Positions 41,601 to 49,729 are shown, numbered from the stretch's first letter. The stretch is DNA of 64,000 nucleotides from JBNJGB01 sp051747385 (GCA_051747385.1 JBNJGB010000033.1:4957-68956); one strand, 5' to 3'. Notes: generated by a model not told the origin, from the letters alone. Made by a program: numbers and translations.

Positions 41601-41797
41601 TCCAGCGGAAGCTCCACGTGGCCGCCGGACCGGGCCGGCGCCATCAGGTCCAGGTGGGGAGGGGCGCCGGCCGGCGGGCGCGGCTGGGCCTCGAGCCCCA
41701 CCTGGGAGGCCTCCTCGTGGCGGAGGAGCGACAGCCAGTACCGCAGGATGGCGCGGGCGGTGGTCGTGGGGGCGGGCTCCTGGGGCGGGCCGGTCAT
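38681..41797 (-). CDS. Superfamily 1 DNA/RNA helicase (Upf1/Dna2-like)
   Basis: The start at 41797 (MTGPPQEPAP) is the first codon after which the protein looks natural; a longer frame exists. The 1038-residue protein has Walker A in VQGPPGTGKTHL near 370, a long charged insertion with coiled-coil character (about 450-660), Walker B VVVDEAGQCPPPHV, the motif GDVHQLEPV and C-terminal SF1 motifs DHYRCQEAII, TPYRGQARRL, GTIHGLQGGERDVVVLS and VNVAVSRAR. The AAA_11/AAA_12 pair marks Upf1/Dna2-type helicases. The N-terminal 330 residues are unassigned. It is convergent with the protease gene, only seven bases apart. Role unknown; no nuclease partner is adjacent. Confidence 0.9.
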   Translation of the reverse strand: MTGPPQEPAPTTTARAILRYWLSLLRHEEASQVGLEAQPRPPAGAPPHLDLMAPARSGGHVELPLEGPRGDLRPLLTRDERRLDLQLDAGAAPLFHAWLYRQYRREYARNTGRGAPPDDMLLRFGFPVLRWRHRRRPHVAPLLHLPVADLAWFDAEGGFWKPPTYRDRKRGRLPVPPTRGRVRAEPWRSEEEQPALGLDVGVLRRVLRMDPEHVADALRVWEEAASEGPEAVIRTLTEWLGGAHAEDPVTALSRALVPWARDGRAEVGLGALLYDGAGGSPTAMLQDELRQLQSREASPLSSEPLRCYLLGEAPVRRRGVHVGLRSPSPLTAPQRAASEWTRETSLTAVQGPPGTGKTHLILEMAAHALVEAAREGAFTDQGLGSHTPLLVTSVNNRAVDNVVDALTTEQPRERLPFALRVGSRAVLSDRTVRELDRVVGWLTLHDAPRIPLDRARRRFEDLLSDLDGKLEPLATRRRKARRVADVRTELRQVEAALADLPAPGPPVADEPPVEALRQLQKRVHSLEDATEALYDRVEEDRRDPEETLRSRWEERIRPRALAVADCLEEFPWEAPDASVPSTEGASPADALFARLERMGALRDAVDRRFRARRGHESGAKRRHELQSRRDALLRELRACEEAARDDGASDHALRQDLAAAEHEVFLAARDLREAWAATHRERLLRLVRALRGVAADKRDWKVVLDKHGERRLWAGLFPVMGGTLLSLAHVLPLEPDVVRTVVVDEAGQCPPPHVVPALYRARRAAIVGDVHQLEPVVTIPDREERALRARLETPVPEARLAEVRVVGGGLASAQRLAERAFDPPLVLEDHYRCQEAIIGISGRLCGYRFRVHTPPRGLGDRVPWLRSPVALLGVQGRQREARGSWDNPEEAARVVAMVHDLITTRGIAAGRVAVLTPYRGQARRLWRDLRARGIPLVAGHDQAAAVEMLLPGLEEHAEPLMLGTIHGLQGGERDVVVLSTVATEPRSLGWLNRRPNLVNVAVSRARLHLVTVGDPEALREGRHTRELVTSVPPEGVLT

Positions 41798-41880
41798 CGG
41801 GCTCCGGGACGTGCGGGTTCGGCGACCGGCATCGTAGGGGGCCTCGGGCGACCCGCGCAACGACCCGGCGGCGCGCGAGA

Positions 41881-41908
41881 TTGCCGTGGGACCGAGGGGT
41901 GCTAGAAT
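41881..41908 (+). promoter_or_regulatory. Promoter for the TlpA-like gene
   Basis: TTGCCG (41881-41886), 16 bp, then TAGAAT (41903-41908) preceded by TGC as an extended -10. The start would be near 41915, leaving a 23-base leader that contains GGGAGCG. Confidence 0.5.
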
Positions 41909-41937
41909 CGCCCTGCACCCGGACCGGGAGCGACGCC

Positions 41938-42558
41938 ATGGCGAGCGCGAGCACGAGGTGGCTGGGGGGCATCGGAGCGGGGCTGCTGGCCCTTATCCTG
42001 ACGCTGGGAGGCTGCGGCGGCGCGGCGAAGTCCACGGAGGAGGCCCGGGGAGGGCCGTCGCCGGAGGCGGAGCAGGAGCCGGTGCCGCTCGAGGAGCGTC
42101 TGCCGGGCGAGACCCTGGAGTTCACCGCCCTGAAGTTCTGGCGCGGCTGGGAGGAGGCTCCCGAAGACGAGCGCACCTTCTCCATGCAGGAGGTCCGCGG
42201 GCAGGTGGTGATCGTCCACTTCTGGGCGTCGTGGTGCGAGCCCTGCCGGAAGTCGATGCCGTACTACGATCGGCTCCTGAAGAAGTACAACACCGAGCAC
42301 GGCGCAGAGGTCCTCGAGGTCGTGGCGGTGAACATCGACGCCGAGCGCGAGGTCGCCGTGATGTTCCTCGAGGAGGTCCCGGTGGACTTCATCACGGTCT
42401 GGGACGAGGGCGCGGAGATCCAGCGCGACCTGGACGTCGACAAGATGCCCGTGACCCTCCTCGTCGATGAGCAGGGAGTCGTCCGCTACGCCCACGTGGG
42501 CGAGGAGGAGTACCAGCAGGTGACGCTCCTCGAGGAGCTCGACACCCTGCTCGATTAG
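41938..42558 (+). CDS. TlpA/ResA-like thioredoxin lipoprotein
   Basis: The 206-residue protein has a lipoprotein signal with lipobox LGGC (Cys26), an acidic linker, and a thioredoxin fold with active site WASWCEPCRKSMPYY (Cys-Glu-Pro-Cys) and a cis-Pro segment KMPVTLLVDE. It should act as a periplasmic or outer-surface thiol-disulfide reductase, for example in cytochrome c maturation or repair of secreted Cys-rich proteins, of which this window has several. It is preceded by its own promoter and its stop overlaps the 3' end of the convergent MYXO-CTERM gene. Confidence 0.9.
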   Translation: MASASTRWLGGIGAGLLALILTLGGCGGAAKSTEEARGGPSPEAEQEPVPLEERLPGETLEFTALKFWRGWEEAPEDERTFSMQEVRGQVVIVHFWASWCEPCRKSMPYYDRLLKKYNTEHGAEVLEVVAVNIDAEREVAVMFLEEVPVDFITVWDEGAEIQRDLDVDKMPVTLLVDEQGVVRYAHVGEEEYQQVTLLEELDTLLD

Positions 42559-43494
42559 TCCTGAGGGAGGCCGGGGCGAGGGCCGACAGCAGCCATGATG
42601 CGGGGCCGCCGGAGGCGCACGGCGAGCAGGGCCAGCAGGACCCCGGCCGGGGACCCCGCCGGAGCGCCGCTGCAGCCTCCGCCGGACCCCTCGGAGCCGA
42701 CGTCGGCCACGCCCGGGCCGGCGTCCACGGCGCCGGCGTCCGGGTCAGCGCCAACGTCCGGGTCGGGTTCGGGGCCCGCGTCCGGGATCTCCGCCCCCTC
42801 GGGCGGCGGCTCCGCGACCGGCCCGCCGACCGGCATGTGCCCCCCGGGCGAACGGGGACACATTGGTCTCCCCCGGCGCGTTCACCTGCATGTAGCGTGC
42901 GATCCAGTAGCTCGCGAGCAGGTCCCCTCCGGGGTTCAGGCGATCGCCGCCGCCTCCGTTGACCTTGAACGGCGCCGAGCGCGCGTCGAAGTTGGACGGC
43001 GGGCGGATGCCGCGCGCCACGATGCCCTCTCCACCCGTCGCCACGTAGAAGACGTGCCACGACTCCGCCGCCCGGACGACCCGCGCCCGCGCCCGGGCCA
43101 GGCGCTCCGGGTCCGCCCCGTCCCGCCTCAGGGTCATGTACTCGTACGCCGTGGCGGCCAGGGCGACGCCGCCGAAGAAGCCCAGGTCGCCGTACTCGTC
43201 GTAGCGCTGGATGAGCTCGTACGGGTGGTTCCCGGTGGCCTCCTCGAAGGTCGTACCGGGCTCCGAGGCGAGGAAGGCGTCCACGGCGGCCCGCGCGTCC
43301 GGGTCGGAGATGTCCGCGTCCAGGGACAAGCCGAACGGGCGCGCGTTGATCCCGTAGAACTGGCGCGCGTGGCGTGCCATCGTGGCCTCCAGCGCCGGGT
43401 GTGCCCCGGCGGGGAATATGGGCTCCGCCCTCGCGGTTGGCGCGAGGAGTACAGCGATGGCGATCGCGGCGGGGAAGATCGCAGGGGCGCGCAT
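42555..43494 (-). pseudogene. MYXO-CTERM secreted protein with frameshift at a G6 tract
   Basis: From ATG 43494 the protein has a signal peptide (to TARAE, residue 24) and a globular part with motifs NARPFGLSLDADI, GNHPYELIQRYDEYG and VFYVATGGEGIVARG, then NPGGDLLASYWIARYMQVNA. Near 42840-42845 the minus strand has six Gs, after which this frame degenerates into Arg/Gly; the neighbouring frame continues naturally as GHMPVGG, an acidic Pro linker (EIPDAGPEPDPDVG) and a MYXO-CTERM (GGCSGAP, hydrophobic, RLRRPR), ending at 42555. One inserted or deleted G would restore an approximately 310-residue protein. It could be a sequencing error, a recent mutation or phase variation. Family unknown. Confidence 0.75.
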
Positions 43495-43592
43495 GGGTCC
43501 TCCGTGAAGATACGCACTGGGCGCGTCTCGTGAGCGCCACAGGCTAGCACTCGGCCGCCGGCACGCCCACCGGACGGTTTCGCGGAGGATCG

Positions 43593-44297
43593 ATGGAGCG
43601 CAGCTTCTGGGAGGAGATGTGGGCCGAGCGGGACCAGCCCGGCTTCCACCAGTCGGAGATCAACCGCCACCTGCGGGCGCACCACGAGCGGGTCCGGTGC
43701 GGTCGGCGCGGGGGGCGCGTCCTGGTGCCCCTGTGCGGAAAGAGCCGCGACATGACGTGGCTCATGGAGCGCTTCGAGCACGTGGTCGGCGTCGAGCTGG
43801 TGGACAAGCCCGTGCGCGCCTGGTTCGAGGAGCACGGCGTCCCGTTCGAGCGCCGCGAGGAGGATCACCTCGTCCGCTACGAGGGAGAGGGCATCACGCT
43901 CCTGTGCGGCGACTTCCTGGAGGTCCGTCGCGAGGACGTGGGCCCGGTGGACTGCGTGTACGACCGGGCCGCGCTCATCGCCCTCCCGCCCGAGCAGCGC
44001 CGGGCCTACGCCGCCCACGTCGCCGACCTGCTCGAGCCCGGCGCCCGATCGCTGCTCCTGACCATGGCCTACGACCAGGAGCGGGTGGACGGCCCGCCCT
44101 TCAGCGTCCAGGACGACGAGGTGTGGGCGCTGTACGGCGAGGGCTTCGACGTGGAGTGCCTGGAGCGGGACCGGGCGCAGCACATGCCGCCGCGCTTCGA
44201 GGACATGGAGGTGACCCTGTCCGTCTGGCTCATGATCCGCCGTGAGGCGACGGCTCGTCGTCGAACCGAAGCGGAGCGTGACCCCCGCGCCGCCTGA
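43593..44297 (+). CDS. tpm: Thiopurine S-methyltransferase (TPMT) family
   Basis: The 234-residue protein has the TPMT signature: FWEEMWAERDQPGFHQSEIN at the start, VLVPLCGKSRDMTWL, VVGVELVDKPVRAWF for SAM binding and VDCVYDRAALIALPP. Bacterial members methylate thiol, selenium or tellurium compounds with S-adenosylmethionine in the cytoplasm. GCGGAGGATCG precedes the ATG. The last 68 bp overlap the 3' end of the convergent membrane-protein gene. The C-terminal tail after VWLMIRRE is basic and probably an extension created by loss of a stop. Confidence 0.9.
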   Translation: MERSFWEEMWAERDQPGFHQSEINRHLRAHHERVRCGRRGGRVLVPLCGKSRDMTWLMERFEHVVGVELVDKPVRAWFEEHGVPFERREEDHLVRYEGEGITLLCGDFLEVRREDVGPVDCVYDRAALIALPPEQRRAYAAHVADLLEPGARSLLLTMAYDQERVDGPPFSVQDDEVWALYGEGFDVECLERDRAQHMPPRFEDMEVTLSVWLMIRREATARRRTEAERDPRAA

Positions 44298-44709
44298 GCC
44301 GGTCCACCATCCGCCGCATCTTGGGGCGCTTCAGCCACCGCCGGAGGAGCTCGCGCTTCTTCGGAAAGCGCATGACGAGCAGCCCCGCGAGCATCGTGGC
44401 CACGCCCTGCCCGGGGATGAAGAGCATGAGGAACCCCGAGAAGACCAGGAGGCCGCCCAGGACGTTCCGGAGCAGGCCGCCCAGGACGTGCCACCAGATG
44501 GTCGCCTCCTCGCGGCGGCGGCGGGCCTCCGCCTCGGGCGTGAAGTAGTCGGCGGGCATGCGCGCCAGGATCCACGGGATCCCGACGGCGCTCAGGATCA
44601 GGGTGCCCACGGAGATGGCCACCATGACGCCGATCACCTCCGGCTGCAGGAGCCAGGCGACGAAGGCGTCCAGGGGCGGGGGCAGGAACTCGCGGAGGGC
44701 TTGCTTCAT
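44230..44709 (-). CDS. PGPGW-type small membrane protein
   Basis: The 159-residue protein has two or three hydrophobic helices: VIGVMVAISVGTLILSAVG near residue 25, then LLRNVLGGLLVFSGFLMLF near 80, and GQGVATMLAGLLVMRF with the FIPGQG motif characteristic of PGPGW/TMEM-type proteins, followed by a basic tail (PKKRELLRRWLKRPKMRRM). It is an inner-membrane protein of unknown role. Its last 22 codons overlap tpm on the other strand. Confidence 0.78.
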   Translation of the reverse strand: MKQALREFLPPPLDAFVAWLLQPEVIGVMVAISVGTLILSAVGIPWILARMPADYFTPEAEARRRREEATIWWHVLGGLLRNVLGGLLVFSGFLMLFIPGQGVATMLAGLLVMRFPKKRELLRRWLKRPKMRRMVDRLRRRGGHAPLRFDDEPSPHGGS

Positions 44710-44803
44710 GGGAGGTCTCCGATCCTACACCCTGGCGCCGAGGCCGGCAGGTGACGCGCCCGATCGATCCGCCGGGCCGCCCCGCGATATCATCGGGGCG
44801 CCA

Positions 44804-44878
44804 TGACGACGCAGCCCGCCCCCGATGTCCCCTCCGCCCCGCTCGCCGACCTGGTCGGGCTCCCGAGGGGCCGCGGCT
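44804..44878 (+). CDS. Possible 24-residue peptide or gene remnant
   Basis: ATG 44804 opens MTTQPAPDVPSAPLADLVGL and stops after six more residues, overlapping the 3' end of the ATP-grasp gene by two bases. GGGGCGCC precedes it. The sequence looks like the N-terminus of a longer protein and may be what remains after a deletion. Little can be said. Confidence 0.25.
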
Positions 44879-46175
44879 AACCGCGACGCAGGACGCGCCC
44901 CACGGCGGAGGCGCCGCGGCCGGCCACCTCGCCCGCGAAGGAGGCCATGCGCGCCAGGCCCGGCATGGGGTCGTCGGAGCTGAGGGCCGGCGACACGTGG
45001 GGTTGGAGCACCGACATGGCCCACTCGGCGGGGCGCAGCGAGCCCTCCCGCAGGTAGCCCGTGGCCGCCCAGAAGTCCGCGGGGAAGTTCAGCCAGTGGC
45101 GGCCCACGTCGTAGCCCTCCCGGGGCGCGACGTTCCGGCCGCGCGCGTCGTCGTAGGCGGCGCCGATGAGGTCCAGGCCGCAGTCGGCGGCGAAGCCGTC
45201 CCACATGCCGAAGCGGGCGTTGACCTCGATGATCTTCCAGTCGCCGTCGCGATCGTCCCGCTTGAACTCGACGCCGATGTTGCCGCGGTAGCCGACCCGG
45301 TCCACGAAGTCCCGCGCGAGGGCCATCAGGCCGGGCTCGCGGACGCTCTCCACGTAGCTGCCGCGGCCGAAGTGGGGCGGCGTGGTCCGGAGCTTCCGGC
45401 CGACGAACCCCCCGGCCCAGATCCCGTTCCGGGTCACGTAGGACACCACGTAATGCAGGTTGGAGTCCGGCCCCGGCACGACCTCCTGGACGAGGACGCG
45501 CGGGTCCAGGTCGGACACCCGCGTGTGCTCCCGGACGAGCTGGTCGGCGTCCCCTGCGAGGATGGCCTTCCGCCAGCCGACGATGGCGCCGGCCTCCGGA
45601 GTCTGCCAGGTGCGCGACTCGACCGGCTTGAGGATGCAGGGATAGCGCACGCGCCGCGCCACGTCGCGGATCTCCTCGGCCGTGGACGGGAAGAAGGTCT
45701 TCGGCGCGGCGACGTCGTGCTCCCGGCACAGCCGGGCGAAGCCGGCCTTGTCCACGATGGCCTCGATGACGTCGCTCGAGGGCATCACGAACCTATAGTG
45801 CCGGGACAGGTGCTCGCGGCGCCGGGAGACCTGCAGGACGTGATCGTCGTGCAGCGGGAAGAGGACGGGGCGATCGTCCAGGGCCTCGGCGACCTGCTCC
45901 AGCACGCGGACGAGCTGATCCGGGTCGGCCAGGGCCGGGGACGTCAGCACGTGGACGTGGCGGCTCCGGTGGGTCCAGTGGTCGCGCTTCACGTCCAGGC
46001 CGATCACCGGCACGCCGGACCGACTCAGGCGCCGCGCCAGGGCCAGGCCGGGGACCTCCATGTCGGTGATGACGACGGGCGCGCGGTGGTGCCTCCAGTG
46101 GCGGCTCCGGAGGTCGCGCACGACGGGGGCGGGCAGGATCACCTCGCCGTCGATGTCGGGCAGATCGGTCTTCAT
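44877..46175 (-). CDS. ATP-grasp carboxylate-amine ligase
   Basis: The 432-residue protein has an N-terminal VVITDMEVPGLALARRLSRS Rossmann-like start, a central ATP-grasp domain (YPCILKPVESR, VLVQEVVPGPDSN) and the metal/ATP ligands EFKRDDRDGDWKIIEVNARFG. ATP-grasp ligases join a carboxylate to an amine through an acylphosphate. It lies 13 bp after a GNAT-type gene with GGAGGAGGCCCCC before the ATG, so the two form an operon. Such pairs are often found in cell-surface or peptide-modification loci, but no product can be named. Confidence 0.88.
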   Translation of the reverse strand: MKTDLPDIDGEVILPAPVVRDLRSRHWRHHRAPVVITDMEVPGLALARRLSRSGVPVIGLDVKRDHWTHRSRHVHVLTSPALADPDQLVRVLEQVAEALDDRPVLFPLHDDHVLQVSRRREHLSRHYRFVMPSSDVIEAIVDKAGFARLCREHDVAAPKTFFPSTAEEIRDVARRVRYPCILKPVESRTWQTPEAGAIVGWRKAILAGDADQLVREHTRVSDLDPRVLVQEVVPGPDSNLHYVVSYVTRNGIWAGGFVGRKLRTTPPHFGRGSYVESVREPGLMALARDFVDRVGYRGNIGVEFKRDDRDGDWKIIEVNARFGMWDGFAADCGLDLIGAAYDDARGRNVAPREGYDVGRHWLNFPADFWAATGYLREGSLRPAEWAMSVLQPHVSPALSSDDPMPGLARMASFAGEVAGRGASAVGRVLRRG

Positions 46176-46188
46176 GGGGGCCTCCTCC

Positions 46189-46968
46189 CTATCCCAGGAT
46201 CCAGCGGACCTTGTGGGGGAGGAACAGGTGTTTCTTCTTGAAGCGCCGCAGGGAGCGGCTGGCGCCGAACCAGGTGTCGTAGACGTAGTAGCGCACGTGG
46301 GGATAGTGCTCCGGCACGTAGCCGGCGATGCCGATGACCAGCATCGGCACGACGCCGTCCCGCTCGTGATCGCCGTGCCCGTAGATGGTGGTGAGGAGCA
46401 CGACCTCCCCGGCGACGAAGCAGCCCGCGTAGGCCACCAGCCGGTCGTCCTTCAGGACGCCGAAGTACGGATAGTCGTGGACGTCCGTGCGGGTCGGCGG
46501 GTCGTCGATGGGGTGGGCCGTCGCCTGGAGGAACTGCTCCGGCATACGCCCCTGGCGCACCTCCTTGGAGCGCATGACGTCCGTGATGTCCTGCAGGTGG
46601 TCGTTGAACTGGATGCGCTCGAAGCGATAGCCCCTCTTGACGGCCTTCCGGTAGTTGCGGCGCGCCGAGCCCTCGATGCCCATGAAGTAGGCGTCCCAAC
46701 TCCCGGGAAGCTCGCAGAGCGCGACGCCGTACTGCATCCGCCGTACGAGGGGGAAGCGGGGGTGCGGGCGGCGGAACTCCCGGTAGATGCGCTTCAGCTC
46801 CCTCCCGAAGAACGGCGCGTTGTCCGCGGTGGCCCGGTACATCAGGTCGATGCTCACCGCCGGCATGTTCCACGCCGTCCGGAGATCCCGGACCCAGCCG
46901 GCCTCGCTCAACTCCTCGGGAAGCTCGCGCAGGCGGGCGGAGACGCCGCGTGCAAGCCCCTTCACCAT
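46189..46968 (-). CDS. GNAT/FemAB-like transferase, partner of the ATP-grasp ligase
   Basis: The start at 46968 follows GGAGGGGACCCT; the frame continues upstream but through the promoter. The 259-residue protein has no signal peptide. Its core, ARRNYRKAVKRGYRFERIQF, FGVLKDDRLVAYAGCFVAGE and the following VLLTTIYGHGDHERDGV, fits the acyl-CoA or aminoacyl-binding fold of GNAT/FemAB proteins, and the end (RYYVYDTWFGASRSLRRFKK) fits the C-terminal strand. Probably adds an acyl or aminoacyl group to a small molecule, peptide or glycan; with the ATP-grasp ligase it could build an amide-linked product. Confidence 0.75.
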   Translation of the reverse strand: MVKGLARGVSARLRELPEELSEAGWVRDLRTAWNMPAVSIDLMYRATADNAPFFGRELKRIYREFRRPHPRFPLVRRMQYGVALCELPGSWDAYFMGIEGSARRNYRKAVKRGYRFERIQFNDHLQDITDVMRSKEVRQGRMPEQFLQATAHPIDDPPTRTDVHDYPYFGVLKDDRLVAYAGCFVAGEVVLLTTIYGHGDHERDGVVPMLVIGIAGYVPEHYPHVRYYVYDTWFGASRSLRRFKKKHLFLPHKVRWILG

Positions 46969-46990
46969 AGGGTCCCCTCCATGTTCGGAA

Positions 46991-47010
46991 TGTCCCCAGT
47001 ATACGGGACA
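46991..47010 (-). promoter_or_regulatory. Palindromic operator overlapping the -10 box
   Basis: TGTCCC-CAGTATAC-GGGACA is a 20-bp inverted repeat with perfect six-base arms. On the minus strand its centre contains TATACT (47003-46998), a good -10 box; transcription would start near 46991, 23 bases before the GNAT start. No good -35 is visible. A repressor on this site would cover the promoter. Confidence 0.55.
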
Positions 47011-47063
47011 CGGGCCCCCCCGACCACCTCGGGCCGGCCTTGCAGGCGATTCACGCAGGCGAT

Positions 47064-49175
47064 TCAGCGCAACGCCCGGAGGCGCCCGACCACGTCCTCG
47101 CGCACCCCGTCTCCGGCGGCGATCACGAACAGGCGGACCGGGACGTCGTTCGACAGGCCCACGTCCGGGAGGACCAGGCGTCGCCCCTCGGCGTCCACCT
47201 CGGGCGCGACGTCGATCGCCCCGCCGTCCAGGGTGACCTCGAAGACCTCGGCCGCGGTGAAGTCCTCGGGCACCTCGACCGTCACGTCGGCGTCCTGCTC
47301 GCCGAGGACCCAGTGCGGCGGGCCGTCCCCGTAGAGCAGCGAGTCGATGCACACGAGGTCGTCGACGTGCTGCTCCACGGCCAGGTTCACCACGGGCACC
47401 ACGATCGCCTCCGGCGCGCGGACGGCCTCCACGAGCACGTCGGGCCCGGCGTCGGCGGCGCCCGTCGGGTCCCCCGCCCGGAGGTGCCGGCGGACCGCCC
47501 GGAAGTAGTGGTTGGCGCGCGAGATGGCCTCCCAGCTCTCGGGGAGGGCGGCCGCCTCCTCCTGGCTGGTCTGGAACCACATGAGGCCCTTGCCGCCCGC
47601 CGTCATCACCATGAAGGCCTGGACGAGGACCTCCGTGTAGTCGGGCTGGACGTACATCTCCTCGTCGTCCTCCCCGACGTTCCACCCGCCGTGGAGGCCC
47701 TGGGCGTACAGCCACGTGGGCCACGGCATGTGGTTGTTCCGGGCGTTCCGCAGGTAGTCGTGGGGCGCGTACAGCGGCCGCCCGGCGGCGTACTTCGTGA
47801 TGTGCGGAGCGCAGGCCGCGATGTAGACGTCGATGCCCTGGACGTCCGTCATGCCCGCGAAGGTGCCCACGTTCCCGTTCGTCATCGCGCCGTTGTAGAC
47901 CGTCACCTCCGGGTACATGCTCCAGAGCCTGCGCGCGTCGGAGGCCTTGTTCTCCGGCTTGGGAGATCCGTCCTCCTCGTAGATCTCGCCGTCGGACTCG
48001 TCGCCCGTCAGGAAGCCCGCCACCGCCGAGGTGTCCCGGATGGCGGCCTCCGGTGTCGGGTGGTGCAGGAAGTCGTCGCCCACCAGGGCGTAGACGTCCC
48101 CGATCTCCGGGAACACGTCGTGCACCAGGTCCGGCGTCCGATAGTCGCACTTCGAGGAGGCGCCCCAGTAGAGGTACATGGTGTCGAAGCCCGCCTCCAC
48201 GTGGGCCTGCCAGGCGTCCTCGTCCGCGCCCGGGGCGGCGCAGTCGCCGGAGGACGGCCAGGCCTCGATGGGGAAGTGGGGGCGCAGCACCCGGCCGACG
48301 CCGACCGCGTCCGGGGCGTCCGCGTAGCGCACCACCACCGTCCAGGCGTCGCCGGGGGTGGCCTGCTCGCACAGGGGCACCGTCCAGAGGGCCGCCTCGC
48401 CCGGGGCCAGCACGTCGTCCGGGAGGCAGGCCACGCCGCCCGCCAGCACGTCCCGCCCGTCCACGAGCAGCCCCGTCACGGTCCTCGGCGCGTCGCCCTC
48501 GTTCCGCACGTGGACCAGCAGGTGCTCTCGTGCGTCGTCCACCGTCACGTACGTGAGCGGCGCGGGGGTCGTCTCGACCGGGAATGCCCCGTCCAGGGCC
48601 GTGCCCGCGTCGGTCTCGACGGTGATTCGCCCCTCCTCGGCCGAGTCCCACGCCGGGTCCCGCGAGTGGAAGGCCACCCAGAGCGGCTCTCCCTCGACGG
48701 CCGGGTCGGGCCAGACGTGATACCACTCGATGCGCGGGTCGGGTGGCGCCAGGAGGTCGTGCACCGACACGTCGTTGATGCGCACGTCCGTCACCGGCCC
48801 GGAGGCGGAGGCGATCCCCGCCACGTGGAAGCGGCCGCCATCCACCGGGTAGTCGGTGTACTCGTCGTAGACCTCGTCCGGGAAGTAGTGGTCCTTCCGG
48901 AAGCCGGCGCGGAGGGTGTCGTCCACGGGCAGGTCGGCACACGCCGCGGCGGTCGGGGTGCAGGTCGCCGTGGCCTCGAGCGGCAGCGTGGCGGGCGGGG
49001 GAGCCACGTCCGTGTCGTCTGCCGTGTCCGCGACGTCGGGCGCCCCGGCGACGTCCGTCGCGTCCCCCGCGTCCGCCCCGACCTCCGAGGACGTGGAGGC
49101 GCCGTCGTTGCAGGCGACCACGGCGAGCAGGGCGAGCAGGGTGGGGGGCAGAGGGCGAGCGTACCGGGTGTGCAT
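47064..49175 (-). CDS. Large lipoprotein with probable glycosidase-like barrel
   Basis: ATG 49175 has GGAGGAGTCC upstream and opens a lipoprotein signal (lipobox VVAC, Cys22). An acidic tether (GADAGDATDVAGAPDVADTA) runs to about residue 55. The first half is beta-rich. From about 290 the sequence has the look of a TIM-barrel glycoside-hydrolase-like protein: GFDTMYLYWGASSKCDYR, VAGFLTGDESDGEIYEED, VTVYNGAMTNGNVGTFAG, GIDVYIAACAPHITKYA and MVMTAGGKGLMWFQTSQEE, with candidate acid residues in the GDESDGE segment. The end (650-703) is a small beta domain. I cannot name a GH family. 703 residues. Confidence 0.7.
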   Translation of the reverse strand: MHTRYARPLPPTLLALLAVVACNDGASTSSEVGADAGDATDVAGAPDVADTADDTDVAPPPATLPLEATATCTPTAAACADLPVDDTLRAGFRKDHYFPDEVYDEYTDYPVDGGRFHVAGIASASGPVTDVRINDVSVHDLLAPPDPRIEWYHVWPDPAVEGEPLWVAFHSRDPAWDSAEEGRITVETDAGTALDGAFPVETTPAPLTYVTVDDAREHLLVHVRNEGDAPRTVTGLLVDGRDVLAGGVACLPDDVLAPGEAALWTVPLCEQATPGDAWTVVVRYADAPDAVGVGRVLRPHFPIEAWPSSGDCAAPGADEDAWQAHVEAGFDTMYLYWGASSKCDYRTPDLVHDVFPEIGDVYALVGDDFLHHPTPEAAIRDTSAVAGFLTGDESDGEIYEEDGSPKPENKASDARRLWSMYPEVTVYNGAMTNGNVGTFAGMTDVQGIDVYIAACAPHITKYAAGRPLYAPHDYLRNARNNHMPWPTWLYAQGLHGGWNVGEDDEEMYVQPDYTEVLVQAFMVMTAGGKGLMWFQTSQEEAAALPESWEAISRANHYFRAVRRHLRAGDPTGAADAGPDVLVEAVRAPEAIVVPVVNLAVEQHVDDLVCIDSLLYGDGPPHWVLGEQDADVTVEVPEDFTAAEVFEVTLDGGAIDVAPEVDAEGRRLVLPDVGLSNDVPVRLFVIAAGDGVREDVVGRLRALR

Positions 49176-49327
49176 GGACTCCTCCGCGGGCGACCGGCCG
49201 CAATGTGGCACGAGGTGACGTGTGACGACAGGCGCGGGGATCGTGCTAGTGTCACCGCGCGAACGCTCCGACCGAGGCCCCCGAACAGGAGCGCGCAGCG
49301 CGGAATGCTTCCCGAAGGGAGGAGCCA

Positions 49328-49729
49328 ATGAACAAGCCGAATACCCACCTCGGGATCCACCGCGGGCTCTGCGGGGAGCCCGTGGACCTGTCCGAGGGCG
49401 AGGCGACCACACGCTTCGCGGCCACCGAGGACATGGCCGTCGACGACCACGGCCTGGTCCACGGCGGCTTCATCTACGGCCTGGCGGATCACGCGGCGAT
49501 GCTCGCCGTGAACGAGCCCCTGGTGGTGCTGGGATCCTCGGAGGTCCGCTTCCTCGCGCCGGTGAAGGTGGGCGACACGGTGACGGCCCACGCGCGGCGC
49601 GTGGAGCAGAAGGGGCGGAAGCACGTCCTCGAGGTCACGGCTCGCGTGCACGACCGGGACGTCCTGCGCGGGCGGATGACCGCCGTGGTGCCGGATCGCC
49701 ACGTGCTGGAGCCCGGGGACGCCGGATGA
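49328..49729 (+). CDS. Hotdog-fold thioesterase (PaaI-like)
   Basis: The 133-residue protein has the hotdog hallmarks: DDHGLVHGGFIYGLADHAAM with the HGG helix turn and catalytic-type Asp, then LGSSEVRFLAPVKVGDTVTA and a final strand pair. PaaI-like members hydrolyse acyl-CoA thioesters in the cytoplasm. GGGAGGAGCC precedes the ATG. The last four bases overlap the ATG of apbE (ATGA), so the two are coupled. Confidence 0.88.
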   Translation: MNKPNTHLGIHRGLCGEPVDLSEGEATTRFAATEDMAVDDHGLVHGGFIYGLADHAAMLAVNEPLVVLGSSEVRFLAPVKVGDTVTAHARRVEQKGRKHVLEVTARVHDRDVLRGRMTAVVPDRHVLEPGDAG

